Made by a program: the position numbers and the translations under genes. Positions 10,666 to 21,200 of a DNA stretch of 64,000 nucleotides are shown piece by piece. Within the stretch, counting starts at the first letter, position 1. Each line of letters begins with the position of its first letter. The stretch comes from Bacteroides oleiciplenus YIT 12058 (GTDB taxonomy: Bacteria; Bacteroidota; Bacteroidia; Bacteroidales; Bacteroidaceae), in contig NZ_JH992941.1 in the NCBI RefSeq assembly GCF_000315485.1, positions 558,001 through 622,000 of the forward strand, in the 5' to 3' direction. A model generated the notes under the pieces. The model worked only from the letters and a program-made list of their open reading frames with translations, did not search any database and was not told the origin of the DNA.

Positions 10666-11247
10666 TTACAACATATTCTGCTTCTTCATTTCCTCTGCCA
10701 CCAGTTCCAGTTCCGCATACCAATCTTCACCAAACTTGCGTATCAACGGCTCTTTCAGGAATTTATATACCGGAAGGTTCTCTTTCTGTCCCAATAAGAC
10801 AGCCGCTTTGCAGACATCCCAACGGCTATAGTTCACAGCTTTATAAACTCCGTAGTTTCCTACTCTTATCGGATACAAATGACAGGAAACAGGTTTATAA
10901 AAATCTGTTTTACTTTCCCGATAAGCCTTTTCAATAGCACAGTAACAGCAACCCTTCTCATCATAACAAGTAAAGACACAATCCTTATTATTAACAATAG
11001 AAGTAACCAGATCGCCTTCGCAATCCGTATAAACAACTCCTTGCTTTTCTAATACGGTACGTGCCTCAGGCGAAAGTTCATCCCAGATTATCGGAAGTAC
11101 TTCTTCCAGTTTCGCTATCTCATCCAACTCTACAGGAGCACCGGCATCCCCTTCAATGCAACAGGCGCCCTTACATGCACCCAAATCGCAAAGAAACTTC
11201 TCACGCAGCACATCAAAACTCACCACTACATCACCTATCTGTATCAT
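10666..11247 (-). CDS. DUF3109 family protein (cysteine-rich)
   Basis: A 193-residue soluble protein of the DUF3109 family, common in Bacteroidetes and of unknown function. Cysteines are grouped as in metal-binding YkgJ-like proteins: CDLGACKGACC near residue 20-30, CVFTCYDEKGCCYC near 90-103, and a Cys-His pair PVSCHLYPIRVG near 120. This suggests a bound metal or iron-sulfur centre, which is inference. The start at 11247 gives the family N-terminus MIQIGDVVVSFDV. It is transcribed on the minus strand after gpmI (70-base gap with a hairpin). Confidence 0.8.
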   Translation of the reverse strand: MIQIGDVVVSFDVLREKFLCDLGACKGACCIEGDAGAPVELDEIAKLEEVLPIIWDELSPEARTVLEKQGVVYTDCEGDLVTSIVNNKDCVFTCYDEKGCCYCAIEKAYRESKTDFYKPVSCHLYPIRVGNYGVYKAVNYSRWDVCKAAVLLGQKENLPVYKFLKEPLIRKFGEDWYAELELVAEEMKKQNML

Positions 11248-11274
11248 CGCTCATTCAAAGATTAGAAAAGAGAA

Positions 11275-11295
11275 AGGCGGAGTAATCCCCCGCCT
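11275..11295 (-). terminator. intrinsic terminator after gpmI
   Basis: On the minus strand AGGCGG and CCGCCT pair around a nine-base loop and are followed by TTCTCTTTTC, 22 bases after the gpmI stop. The stem is short, so leakage into the DUF3109 gene is possible. Confidence 0.6.
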
Positions 11296-11317
11296 CTGCC
11301 CGTATAGTTATAACAGT

Positions 11318-12832
11318 TTACTTAATTAAATCTTTACCTGTAATCTCAGCCGGCTGCGCCATGCCAAGAATATGCAGGATAGAGGGAGCAACATCTGCCA
11401 AAACACCATCTTCAACTTTAGTAGCCTTGTTCTCCGTTACATAAACAAACGGAACAGGATTCAGAGAGTGAGCTGTGTTCGGAGTGCCATCTTCATTCAA
11501 AGCGTGGTCGGCATTACCGTGGTCGGCAATAATGATGACTTCATAATCGTTAGCTTTAGCAGCTTCCACTGTATCTTTCACGCATTCGTCGATAGCTTTT
11601 ACTGCTTTTTCAATGGCGCTATAGATACCGGTATGGCCTACCATATCACCATTAGCATAGTTCACGACAATGAAATCGAACTTCTGAGTATTGATAGCTT
11701 CTACCAATTTATCTTTTACTTCATAAGCACTCATCTCCGGCTTCAAGTCGTATGTAGCAACTTTGGGAGATGGAACCAAGATACGCTCTTCTGCATCATA
11801 CGGAGCTTCGCGGCCACCGTTGAAGAAGAAAGTAACATGTGCATACTTCTCTGTTTCAGCGATGTGCAACTGAGTCTTGCCCTGAGCAGCCAGATATTCA
11901 CCCAACGTATTCTGAACATTTTCTTTATCGAAAAGGATATGAACACCCTTGAATGAAGAATCATAAGGAGTCATGCAGTAATACTGCAAACCCGGAATAG
12001 TATGCATACCTTGTTCCGGCATATCTTGCTGTGTTAATACAACAGTCAATTCTTTAGCACGGTCGTTACGATAGTTGAAGAAAATAACAACGTCACCTTC
12101 CTTGATAGTACCATCTACGTTACCATTTACAATCGGTTTGATGAACTCGTCCGTTACACCTTCATCATAAGATTCCTGCATGGCCTGAACCATATCCTTA
12201 GCGACTTTACCTTCGCCGTTTACCAACAAATCATAAGCCACTTTCACACGCTCCCAACGTTTATCGCGGTCCATAGCATAAAAACGACCTACAATAGAAG
12301 CAATCTTGCCGGCAGATTTAGCGCAATATGCAGAAAGCTCTTCGATAAAGCCTTTACCACTCCTTGGGTCAGTATCACGACCGTCCATGAAGCAGTGGAT
12401 AAATGTATTCTCTATTCCATATTCTTTAGAGATGTCGCACAATTTAAACAGATGATCCATAGAACTGTGTACACCACCATTGGAAGTCAATCCCATGAAA
12501 TGAATGTTCTTGCCGTTTTCTTTGGCATAAGAGAAAGCAGAAACGACTTCCGGATTCTTCATAATACTATTGTCGGCGCAAGCACGGTTAATCTTCACCA
12601 AGTCCTGATACACGATACGTCCAGCACCGATATTGAGGTGTCCCACTTCTGAGTTACCCATTTGTCCGTCGGGCAGACCTACATTTTCGCCGCTTGCCTG
12701 AAGCTGTGAGTGAGGATATGTTGCCAACAGACTGTCCCAGTACGGAGTGGGCGTATTGAAAATCACATCATCTTTGCCTTGATCACCGATACCCCAGCCA
12801 TCAAGAATCATTAAAAGGGCTTTCTTACTCAT
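11318..12832 (-). CDS. gpmI: 2,3-bisphosphoglycerate-independent phosphoglycerate mutase
   Basis: Glycolytic enzyme converting 3- to 2-phosphoglycerate without a bisphosphoglycerate cofactor, using two Mn ions and a phosphoserine intermediate. The 504-residue protein has the alkaline phosphatase superfamily metal motif [10 protein letters not shown] at the N-terminus, the nucleophile motif [15 protein letters not shown] (Ser near residue 62), the [11 protein letters not shown] and [10 protein letters not shown] motifs in the transferase domain, and the C-terminal metal motifs [11 protein letters not shown] and IIADHGNAD. Length is as expected. It has its own promoter in the gap shared with the CorA gene. 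Confidence 0.97.
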   Translation of the reverse strand: MSKKALLMILDGWGIGDQGKDDVIFNTPTPYWDSLLATYPHSQLQASGENVGLPDGQMGNSEVGHLNIGAGRIVYQDLVKINRACADNSIMKNPEVVSAFSYAKENGKNIHFMGLTSNGGVHSSMDHLFKLCDISKEYGIENTFIHCFMDGRDTDPRSGKGFIEELSAYCAKSAGKIASIVGRFYAMDRDKRWERVKVAYDLLVNGEGKVAKDMVQAMQESYDEGVTDEFIKPIVNGNVDGTIKEGDVVIFFNYRNDRAKELTVVLTQQDMPEQGMHTIPGLQYYCMTPYDSSFKGVHILFDKENVQNTLGEYLAAQGKTQLHIAETEKYAHVTFFFNGGREAPYDAEERILVPSPKVATYDLKPEMSAYEVKDKLVEAINTQKFDFIVVNYANGDMVGHTGIYSAIEKAVKAIDECVKDTVEAAKANDYEVIIIADHGNADHALNEDGTPNTAHSLNPVPFVYVTENKATKVEDGVLADVAPSILHILGMAQPAEITGKDLIK

Positions 12833-12911
12833 AATATTAATTGATTTTAATTGTACAATCCTTAACCTTAGGAAAAATGTTCTCTTTAGAGAAGAATGAA
12901 TTTTCCGGGTG

Positions 12912-12919
12912 CAAAGGTA
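12912..12919 (-). promoter_or_regulatory. -7 promoter box for gpmI
   Basis: Read on the minus strand, TACCTTTG stands 80 bases before the gpmI ATG. I see no good -33 TTTG at the normal distance. Confidence 0.5.
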
Positions 12920-12961
12920 CGAAAAAGCACGGTTAATGCGTACTCTTTCAAATGATTTATG

Positions 12962-12969
12962 TACTTTTG
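12962..12969 (+). promoter_or_regulatory. -7 promoter box for the CorA-type gene
   Basis: TACTTTTG fits TAnnTTTG. It gives a leader of about 130 bases before the ATG at 13104, and that leader contains a 14-codon open frame (13000-13044). Confidence 0.5.
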
Positions 12970-13103
12970 TCCCGCTTTAAAAAACAAAAAAGAAGAAATA
13001 TGGACGATTCAAACCCACGAACGTGCAATAGTATTTACAATTAAAGCGAACTGAGACGTTGCTCGCAATGCCTCTATTCGTACTAAAGAAAGGAGGCAAT
13101 AAG

Positions 13104-14030
13104 ATGAGAACGTATCTTTATTGTGAGGCCGGCTTTGTGGAAAAGCCGCAATGGATGCCCAATAGCTGGGTAAACGTTGAATGCCCTGATGACAATGATT
13201 TCGATTTCCTTACCCAAGAACTGAAAGTTCCCGAATCATTTCTGGAAGACATCGCCGATGCGGACGAACGTCCGCGTACAGAAACAGAAGGCAACTGGTT
13301 GCTCACTATTCTGCGTATCCCGATGCAGAGCAGTCAGCATGGCATCCCTTTTATCACCGTACCCATCGGCATCATCACCAATAACGAGATTATCGTATCG
13401 GTATGTTACCATAAAACGGAGCTTATCTCGGATTTCATCCAGCATACGCGCCGCAAAGGCATCGTAGTGAACAATAAACTGGATTTGATTCTGCGGATGA
13501 TCTACTCCTCTGCCGTCTGGTTCCTGAAATACCTGAAGCAAATCAACAATGATGTTGCCAACGCGGAAAAGGAATTGGAGAAGAGTATCCGAAATGAGGA
13601 CTTGCTCCGCCTGATGAAGTTGCAAAAAACCCTCGTTTATTTCAATACTTCCATCCGTGGAAACGAAGTGATGATCGGCCGTTTGAAGAATATCTTCCAG
13701 GACACCAATTATCTGGATATGGAGCTATTGGAAGATGTCATTATCGAACTGAAACAGGCATACAACACAGTGAATATCTACAGTGATATCCTTACGGGCA
13801 CAATGGACGCCTTTGCCTCCATTATTTCCAATAACGTCAATGCCATCATGAAACGTATGACGAGTCTTTCTATCACGCTCATGATACCGACACTGATAGC
13901 CAGTTTCTATGGTATGAACGTGGATATTCATCTGGAAGGTTTTCCGTATGCGTTCATATTTATCATTCTGATTTCTGTTATTTTATCAGCCGGAACATTT
14001 ATCTGGTTCAGGAAAATCAGATGGTTCTAA
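13104..14030 (+). CDS. CorA family divalent-cation transporter
   Basis: Inner-membrane Mg2+ (or Co2+/Ni2+) channel of the CorA family, 308 residues. The N-terminal cytoplasmic alpha/beta domain is followed by a long helix (KYLKQINNDVANAEKELEKS) and two C-terminal membrane helices. The signature YGMN is present at the end of the first (TLIASFYGMNVDIHLEG near residue 270), and the protein ends in basic KIRWF. The start was set at 13104 because a strong AAAGGAGG ribosome site is seven bases upstream; the longer frame from 13059 lacks one. Which ion it carries cannot be told from sequence. Confidence 0.9.
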   Translation: MRTYLYCEAGFVEKPQWMPNSWVNVECPDDNDFDFLTQELKVPESFLEDIADADERPRTETEGNWLLTILRIPMQSSQHGIPFITVPIGIITNNEIIVSVCYHKTELISDFIQHTRRKGIVVNNKLDLILRMIYSSAVWFLKYLKQINNDVANAEKELEKSIRNEDLLRLMKLQKTLVYFNTSIRGNEVMIGRLKNIFQDTNYLDMELLEDVIIELKQAYNTVNIYSDILTGTMDAFASIISNNVNAIMKRMTSLSITLMIPTLIASFYGMNVDIHLEGFPYAFIFIILISVILSAGTFIWFRKIRWF

Positions 14031-14055
14031 CAGCCTCTTAGTATTTTCATCACAT

Positions 14056-14089
14056 TTTGGCCGGATTTCGCAAATAATATATATTTTTG
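14056..14089 (+). promoter_or_regulatory. probable promoter for the PQQ-propeller gene
   Basis: TTTG (14056-14059) and TATTTTTG (14082-14089) stand 22 bases apart, slightly longer than usual, 14 bases before the ATG. Confidence 0.5.
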
Positions 14090-14103
14090 CTCCAAATAAG
14101 TCA

Positions 14104-15663
14104 ATGAACATGAAAATACACAGGATTCTAACGCTTGTATGCCTGACCCTCGCGGCATCAGTATCTTATGCGCAATCTGCAACCATCGTCGTAGGAAAAA
14201 AGACAGACGGAACAGATCTGAAAGCACAGTGTTACACTTTCCCGCAACGGGTAGAAACCTTTTCCATGAGTGGTAAGGGAGATTATCTCTGTGTCAGCTT
14301 CCGGGAAACGACCAAAAGTGGCAAGTATCTGAAAAACAAAGGAGAAATTGGATTTTATGATACCAAGAGCAGCCAGTTGCTATGGAAACAGCCGATTAAC
14401 TTTGGCAGAGCAAGCATAGCCTGTCTCTCAGAAGGAGTATTAATAACCGAAATTGGAAGTAAGATTTCATTGCTCAGCAAAGAAACAGGGGAAAAGAGAT
14501 GGGAGGCAGACTTGTTTCCGGTATATACAGACGATTCGTTGGGCTTGGTACTGGGATATAACTTTTCCGCCTCCAACAAACTCCGCGCTGTCAGCCTGAA
14601 GTTCGGGAACACCCTATGGGAAAACAAGATACCCCACCAGTACGGTTGGAATGAGGTTCTTGAACTCGAACAGAACAAGCGAATGATTGTAGCGGATGAA
14701 CTGCACAAACTGGACTTCATGACCGGAGAGCTGCTGACCTTTCCGGGAAAGCCGGGAGCCCACGACACCAAAGCGGCACTGCTACAAGGACTGGTAGCCG
14801 TGGCTGGGGCAGCAGTTGGCGCAGCAGCAAGCGGCGGTGGATATTACTACAGCTACGTTCCCATCGCCAGCAATACAATCACGGGACTCACTTCCAATAT
14901 ACTGTCTCAGGACTCACTTTATTATTGGGCGGACCGTCAACAGATTTCATGTATGGACACAGCCTTCAACGTTGTGTGGCAGAAGGAATTCCCTGATGTA
15001 AAGGCCTCCCGTTCCCAACTTTTCGTACAAGACGGAAAGTTGTTCATGCTTAATTACGGTTACGGTCTGCGCGAAGGTGCAAGCCGTAAGAAATACGGTC
15101 GTCCGTTCATAGCCTGCTATGGTCTGGACGGAGAAGAAATTTTCTTCAACCAACTCAGCGTGAAGAAAGATATGATTGAAGATGCCCTGCGGACTGATAA
15201 TGCACTATTTATGTTATTCGACGATGGGCTGGCTTATCAGGAACTGACGGATTCGGTCGTAAATATTGTACCTTGGGATACCAAACAATACGGAAAACTG
15301 GAAGCCATACTACCCACTACGCTCTACATGGCAAACAAAGATACGACGGTTTTTCAGTCGCTTGCTTTCGACGGAGAACACTGCTTGGTATATAATGACC
15401 AAGGAATAATCTACGAGGTAGACAAGGATTTAAATATCAGAAATACCTATGAACGGGAATATATCTATAGTCCCAGTATCCGGCTGAAAGATTATCTGTG
15501 CATCGGCAATCGTGGAGACTACTGGTTTATCCACGAAATGGGAATGCCTGTAGCCCATCTGGAAACAAATTTCAAAAAGGGGCGGGTGATTGATAACAAA
15601 CTTCTGTTACTAAATGACAAGAACCAATTCCTGTTTATTGATTTGGACGAAGCGATAAAATAA
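14104..15663 (+). CDS. exported PQQ-like beta-propeller protein
   Basis: A 519-residue exported protein of unknown role. It has a signal peptide (MNMKIHRILTLVCLTLAASV, cleavage near SYAQS). The body shows repeated propeller blades of the PQQ/WD type, with Trp-containing motifs such as SQLLWKQPI, GEKRWEADL, GNTLWENKI and NVVWQKEFP. A Gly/Ala-rich hydrophobic insert (LLQGLVAVAGAAVGAAASGG, residues about 222-241) interrupts the blades and could be a flexible loop or a membrane contact. The ATG at 14104 or the one at 14110 may be used. Its stop touches the stop of the oppositely oriented rnhB with no base between. Confidence 0.7.
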   Translation: MNMKIHRILTLVCLTLAASVSYAQSATIVVGKKTDGTDLKAQCYTFPQRVETFSMSGKGDYLCVSFRETTKSGKYLKNKGEIGFYDTKSSQLLWKQPINFGRASIACLSEGVLITEIGSKISLLSKETGEKRWEADLFPVYTDDSLGLVLGYNFSASNKLRAVSLKFGNTLWENKIPHQYGWNEVLELEQNKRMIVADELHKLDFMTGELLTFPGKPGAHDTKAALLQGLVAVAGAAVGAAASGGGYYYSYVPIASNTITGLTSNILSQDSLYYWADRQQISCMDTAFNVVWQKEFPDVKASRSQLFVQDGKLFMLNYGYGLREGASRKKYGRPFIACYGLDGEEIFFNQLSVKKDMIEDALRTDNALFMLFDDGLAYQELTDSVVNIVPWDTKQYGKLEAILPTTLYMANKDTTVFQSLAFDGEHCLVYNDQGIIYEVDKDLNIRNTYEREYIYSPSIRLKDYLCIGNRGDYWFIHEMGMPVAHLETNFKKGRVIDNKLLLLNDKNQFLFIDLDEAIK

Positions 15664-16269
15664 TTATCCGAAGTCCAGTGCCAACTGCCCGTCACTCAGC
15701 AGATTGAACGTCATGCGGTGGTAGGGCGTAGTTCCGTGTTCGGCAATGGCGGCACGATGTTTTTTGGTGGGATAACCTTTGTTGTGATCCCAGTCGTAAT
15801 AAGGAAATTCTTCGTGCAGGCGGTTCATGTAGTCATCACGGTAGGTTTTGGCAAGAACAGAAGCAGCAGCGATAGAAAGATATTTGCCATCACCTTTGAT
15901 TACCGTTGTATGCGGCAGGTCCTGATATTTCTTGAAGCGGTTACCGTCAATCAGAAGATGCTCCGGACGCATCTTCAACTGGTCTACCGCACGATGCATG
16001 GCGAGGAAAGAGGCGTTCAGGATATTTATTTTATCAATCTCTTCAGGGGATACAATGCCGACAGCCCAGGCCAATGCTTCTTTTTCTATCACTTCACGCA
16101 AGGCATAACGCTGGTGCTCCGTCAGTTGCTTGGAGTCGTTCAGCAGTTCGTTCTTAAAATCTTTGGGAAGAATAACGGCAGCGGCATACACAGCTCCTGC
16201 CAGACAACCACGCCCGGCCTCATCACAACCGGCTTCTATGAGGTCTTTATTTAAGTAAGGTAACAGCAT
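15664..16269 (-). CDS. rnhB: ribonuclease HII
   Basis: Endonuclease that cuts the RNA strand of RNA-DNA hybrids and starts removal of misincorporated ribonucleotides. The 201-residue protein has the catalytic [19 protein letters not shown] motif near residue 17, the metal-binding Asp in HLLIDGNRF near 108, and the [21 protein letters not shown] segment near 125-145. ATG at 16269 was chosen; a TTG directly upstream extends the frame by one codon only. It lies alone on the minus strand. Confidence 0.95.
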   Translation of the reverse strand: MLLPYLNKDLIEAGCDEAGRGCLAGAVYAAAVILPKDFKNELLNDSKQLTEHQRYALREVIEKEALAWAVGIVSPEEIDKINILNASFLAMHRAVDQLKMRPEHLLIDGNRFKKYQDLPHTTVIKGDGKYLSIAAASVLAKTYRDDYMNRLHEEFPYYDWDHNKGYPTKKHRAAIAEHGTTPYHRMTFNLLSDGQLALDFG

Positions 16270-16339
16270 CAATTATTAATTTAGAGATACAAAGATAAAT
16301 CTTTTTGAAGTCAAACCTGACTTTTAGAAGGAAAATAAT

Positions 16340-16347
16340 TACATTTG
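16340..16347 (+). promoter_or_regulatory. -7 promoter box for the TPR/HTH regulator
   Basis: TACATTTG lies 18 bases before the ATG at 16366. A -33 TTTG is not at the usual distance. Confidence 0.5.
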
Positions 16348-16365
16348 CAGAAATAAGACTATACC

Positions 16366-17988
16366 ATGAAGAAAGCTCTGTATCTAATACTTGCAGTTCT
16401 CTCGCTAACTGTGCCACCTTTACAAGCCCAAGATATAAAACAAGCCAAGACTTTACTTGAACAAGCTCGGAATGCTTTGTTCAGTAATCCTAAGCAAGCC
16501 TCTTATTATGCAAGTCAGGCTGCCGCCCTGTTTCCCGAAGACCAACCTAATGAGATTCGTACTCAAGCCATGATTCTGCACAGTCAGGCTGAACAATTGC
16601 TGGGCAACTTCGACCTGAGTATCAAGAATCTATACGATACACAAAGATATATCAGCCCCGCCAACAAACTACAGACGGCTCAACTCTATTCTCTCATGGG
16701 GCGCGTTTATAGCAAGCTGGGCGATTATAACAAAGGCATCGAACTGAATGACAAAGCCACTTCCATCTTCAAATCTTTAGGAGATTCGGCTTCGGTGGCC
16801 GGATGCTATAATGAGCGTGGAGTCATGCACTACTTACTTGATGAATTTGTGGTAGCTGAAAGATTTCTTCAACGAGCACTGACAATCAACCGTGCCCAAC
16901 GAAACTTAAAAGAAATAGCTACCAATCTGAATAATTTATGCCTATATCAAGGGGATACGGAAAAGAAACTCTCCCTTATTCAAGAAGCAATCGCCATTAA
17001 CAAGAATTTGGATGCGCAATGGTCCTTGGGTGAGAACTATAATAATATGGGCAAACAGTATTATTTCAGCGAACAATACTCCAAGGCCCTGGATGCTTTG
17101 CAGAAAGCCTATGAGTACGCCCATAACATCGGTGCCAAAGAGTTGATTTGCGATAATTATGAATACTCATCGTGGGTACATGCCGCCATAGGCGACTATA
17201 AACAGGCCTACACCCGCCTCAGCCAGATGTATGCTTTAAGTAAAGAACTGCAAAGCAGTAACAAGCTGCGCAACATTGAGCAGGAAATCTCCTATAAGAG
17301 ATACCAAGACCAGAAATATGCTACCGAGATGCAGGAGCAAACCTATAAGATAGAACTACTAAAACGCAATTTATGGCTTCTGGGCAGCATACTTGTTCTT
17401 GGATTAGCTTTCAGCATCTTCTTATATAAATGGTATAAGCGCAGAAAAGGCCTTCAACTGATAGAAACCCGTTATCAACTGGAACTTTCTCAACGCGAAT
17501 TATCCGAACTGAAACTGCACCAACAAGAGTTGGAACTACAGAATATACAGAATGCATTGGATAGTAGCCAGCAAGAAGTAACCAGCTTCGCCGTCTTCCT
17601 GAGAAGCCGCAATGAATTACTGGACAAAATACGCGAAATGATTAAGGAAGGGTACAAAATGGATAACCAAGCACTTATTCCCCATCTGAAAAAAGTGAAT
17701 GCCTATATCAGTCAATACCAAAGCGGAGACAAAACCAATAATGCGTTACTGTTGAATATCGAAGAAAAAAGTAAAGAATTCATTAAAAGGCTAACAAAAG
17801 AACACCCGAACCTGACACAAGGAGAAAAATATCTGGCAACCATGCTGCGCGTCAATCTTTCAACGAAAGAAATCTCAATGATTAGCGGCAACAGTCCCAA
17901 AACAATCAATATGAATCGCTACAGATTGCGTAAGTCTTTGAACTTACCAACAGAAAAAGACCTGGTGGAATACTTGCAGAGCTTCTAA
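16366..17988 (+). CDS. TPR-repeat membrane regulator with C-terminal HTH
   Basis: A 540-residue probable one-component regulator. Order: signal peptide (MKKALYLILAVLSLTV, up to LQAQD), tetratricopeptide repeats over residues about 25-310, one membrane helix (WLLGSILVLGLAFSIFLYKW, about 338-357), a Gln/Glu-rich coiled coil (about 365-410), and a C-terminal helix-turn-helix of LuxR type (LTQGEKYLATML...STKEISMISGNSPKTINMNRYRLRK) at about 482-525. The TPR part would be periplasmic and the HTH cytoplasmic. It is directly upstream of susC on the same strand, so it is the best candidate regulator of that locus. A second protein with this design is at 55701-57425. Confidence 0.75.
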   Translation: MKKALYLILAVLSLTVPPLQAQDIKQAKTLLEQARNALFSNPKQASYYASQAAALFPEDQPNEIRTQAMILHSQAEQLLGNFDLSIKNLYDTQRYISPANKLQTAQLYSLMGRVYSKLGDYNKGIELNDKATSIFKSLGDSASVAGCYNERGVMHYLLDEFVVAERFLQRALTINRAQRNLKEIATNLNNLCLYQGDTEKKLSLIQEAIAINKNLDAQWSLGENYNNMGKQYYFSEQYSKALDALQKAYEYAHNIGAKELICDNYEYSSWVHAAIGDYKQAYTRLSQMYALSKELQSSNKLRNIEQEISYKRYQDQKYATEMQEQTYKIELLKRNLWLLGSILVLGLAFSIFLYKWYKRRKGLQLIETRYQLELSQRELSELKLHQQELELQNIQNALDSSQQEVTSFAVFLRSRNELLDKIREMIKEGYKMDNQALIPHLKKVNAYISQYQSGDKTNNALLLNIEEKSKEFIKRLTKEHPNLTQGEKYLATMLRVNLSTKEISMISGNSPKTINMNRYRLRKSLNLPTEKDLVEYLQSF

Positions 17989-18014
17989 AACACCTATTAG
18001 AATAAACAGCCTGT

Positions 18015-18111
18015 TTGTAGATATGCGTCATCAGCATATAGCATTATATTACAAGCATTTACAATTATCATTGTAGATCAAAAAGTCAGTAATTTCACCA
18101 CCTTTGTAGAT
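18015..18111 (+). repeat. three TTGTAGAT direct repeats upstream of susC
   Basis: The octamer TTGTAGAT occurs at 18015-18022, 18071-18078 and 18104-18111 within the 218-base gap before susC. Centre spacings are 56 and 33 bases. Exact repetition in a short promoter region suggests binding sites for a regulator, possibly the TPR/HTH protein next door, but chance has not been excluded. The rest of the gap shows no clear -33/-7 pair. Confidence 0.4.
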
Positions 18112-18206
18112 ATTTTACAGACCATTCTTCATAGGAATACCCCAAATTATATCTCTTTCTTTGCCATGTGAGAAACAAATGTTATTAACCTTAAAAACTA
18201 TCACAC

Positions 18207-21200
18207 ATGGGTAAAATTAAAAAGTATTCCTTAATACAAAGAGCCGCTTTGTTGTCCTTGCTCTTTGTATGTTTGGTACCGCTAAGTTCTTTAGCACAAA
18301 CCATCCAATTAACCGGTACAGTAACTGATACCAAAGGAGAAACCCTCATTGGCGCCAGTGTTTTGGAAAAAGGTACAACCAATGGTTGCATTACCGACAT
18401 CGACGGTAACTTTGCACTGACTGTTGCACCCAATGCGACAATGGTAATCTCTTATGTGGGCTATGTGCCGCAGGAAATTCCTTTGAAAGGACAGAAAACA
18501 TTAACAGTAACTCTGAAAGATGATACTGAGATGCTGGATGAAGTAGTAGTAGTAGGTTATGGTACTATGAAGAAAAGCGATATGACCGGAGCCATTTCTT
18601 CGGTAAAATCGGAAGATTTGATGAAACGTGCCACTACCAGCGCCACCGAAGCACTGCAAGGTAAAATTGCCGGTGTAAGCGTATTGAAATCCGGTGGTAA
18701 TGCAGGTGCAAGTATCTCTGTAAAAATCCGTGGTATCAAAACGATGGGAGACAACGAACCACTTTATATCATCGACGGTTATCCCGGTGACATCAACACC
18801 ATCAACCCACAAGATATCGAATCCATGGAGATCCTGAAAGACGGTGCAGCCGCTGCAATCTATGGTTCGGTAGCAGCCAACGGTGTTGTGATTGTCAGCA
18901 CAAAGAATGGCAAGGCGGGTGAGATGAAGATTTCATTCAATACCTACATGACTGTTAATAATGTTGCTAAAAAGTTTGAGATGCTGGATAGTGACGGGTA
19001 TTTAAAAGTTCATAATATGATGTATGACAATGCAAACAGAAAAAAGCCCGGCTATTTAACATTCACGAACTCGGATGGGAGCATAAAGAATCCGACAGGA
19101 GCTAACACCGATTGGCAGGACGAAATGTTACGTACCGGAATTGCACAAAACTATTATGTGAATGTAAATGGCGGTAGTGAAAATGCGAACTATTCTATTT
19201 CTTACGGTCATGCTGACGAAAAAGGTATTTTCAGAGGAAACTCCTACATTCAGGATAATGCACGCTTAAAAGTAAACGCCCGCAAATATATTTTTGAATT
19301 TGATGCCGGTTTAAACTTTAAAGCCACACAGAGCAAACAGCCACAATATTCTTTGAAGGAAATGTATTCCATATCCCCATTAGTACCTGTTTATGATGAA
19401 AGTCAAGAATACGGTTATGGACTGACAAACATGTCCGTAGGCGATGTAAAAATGCAATTTCCAACGAACCGCAATGTCATGGCAGACGACCATTACAAAA
19501 ACAGAAAAGACAATGGATATAGCATAACTGGTAATATCGGCCTAACCATGAAATTTGCTCCCTGGCTGACATTCAAAACGACTTATACATACGACGGTTA
19601 TTATGCCAATACCAAATATCACCGTGCAAAATATGTGGCCAGCGCACAAGAACCCAGCTTATATCCTTACAACTATGAAGCTAACTCTTACTGGTATCAA
19701 CAGACTTTTGAAAATGCATTGACATTCATGAAAGACTTCGGCAAACATTCTGTTACTGTCATGGCCGGTAGTTCTATCATTGCCACCCGCAAGGATCAAA
19801 GCACGGTAGATGTAGAAGGAAAAAGAACCAAATATGAAGTTATTGATGGACAATTAAGTTCATCAGAACTCCCCAATGGCTTCTTTGATCCGACTTCTCC
19901 AACAATCAATGCCGGCAAAGGTGGTACATACACCGGTACAGGTACATATTATGAATATAACCGTGCTTCATTCTTTGGCCGCTTAAATTACTCATACGCC
20001 AGCCGTTATCTATTACAGGTTACAATGCGTACAGACGGTTCTTCTAAGTTTGGTAAAAATAACCGTTGGGGTACATTCCCATCTGTTGCCGTAGGCTGGA
20101 GAATCAGCGAGGAAGAATTCTTTCCGAAAAACACTCCGATCAGCAATTTGAAGTTCCGTGCAAGTTGGGGAAGATTGGGTAGCGAAAGTGCCTTGGGATA
20201 TTATTATACTCCTGTATTGAGTAATTCCAATACTCAATGGATGAGTTATCTTCAAGGAGGTAACACATGGACAGGAATGTCAAATCTTTATTTGACTAAT
20301 GACGATTTACGTTGGGAAACCACTGATACCAAAAACATTGGTTTCGACTTTGGTCTTTTCAATAATAAGTTGAACGGTACTATCAACTATTACTATAACA
20401 CAACCGAAGATCTGTTGATTGAAAAAGTGATGCCTCCTTCAGCCGGTATTTACAACCCAACAGTAAATGTGGGTAAAATGGTCAATAGAGGATTTGAATT
20501 GGAATTAAACTATGGTGATACGGTTAACGGTTTCGATTATAATATAGGAGTCAATCTTTCTACTATCCATAATGAAATGTTGAAAGCAGATGCCAATCAG
20601 GTGCTTTATGGTTCTGCCTGGAAAGGTTCTGGTCATTTTGTAACTCAAACATTAGAAGGTTATCCGGTTGCCAGCTTCTGGTTATATCAGACAAACGGAA
20701 TATTCCAAAGCGATGCTGAAGCTGCCTCCTATGTAAATAGTAAAGGCGAACAACTACAGCCTAATGCAAAAGCAGGTGATATCCGTTTTGTAGATACGAA
20801 TAGTGATGGTGCTATTGATGCCAACGACAAAGTATATAGTGGTTCCGGTATTCCTAAAGTAGAAGCAAACTTATCATTCAGCGGTTCTTACAAGAGCTTT
20901 GACCTTTCTTTCCAGTTAGGTAGTGCATGGGGACATAAACTATACAACGTCAACCGTTTATACTACGAAGGAATGGATGCCGGTAGAAATTATTTCAAAA
21001 GTACTTTAGATGCATGGACACCACAAAACACCAGGACCGATATTCCGAGAGCTGTATTAGGCGACCCTAATCAAAACACCCGTGAGTCAGACCGCTTCCT
21101 TGAAAATGGAAACTTTGTTCGTCTGCGCCAACTCCAGTTAGGATATAGCTTACCTAAAACACTTGCAAAGAAACTGTTCTTGGAAAAATGCCGTCTTTAT

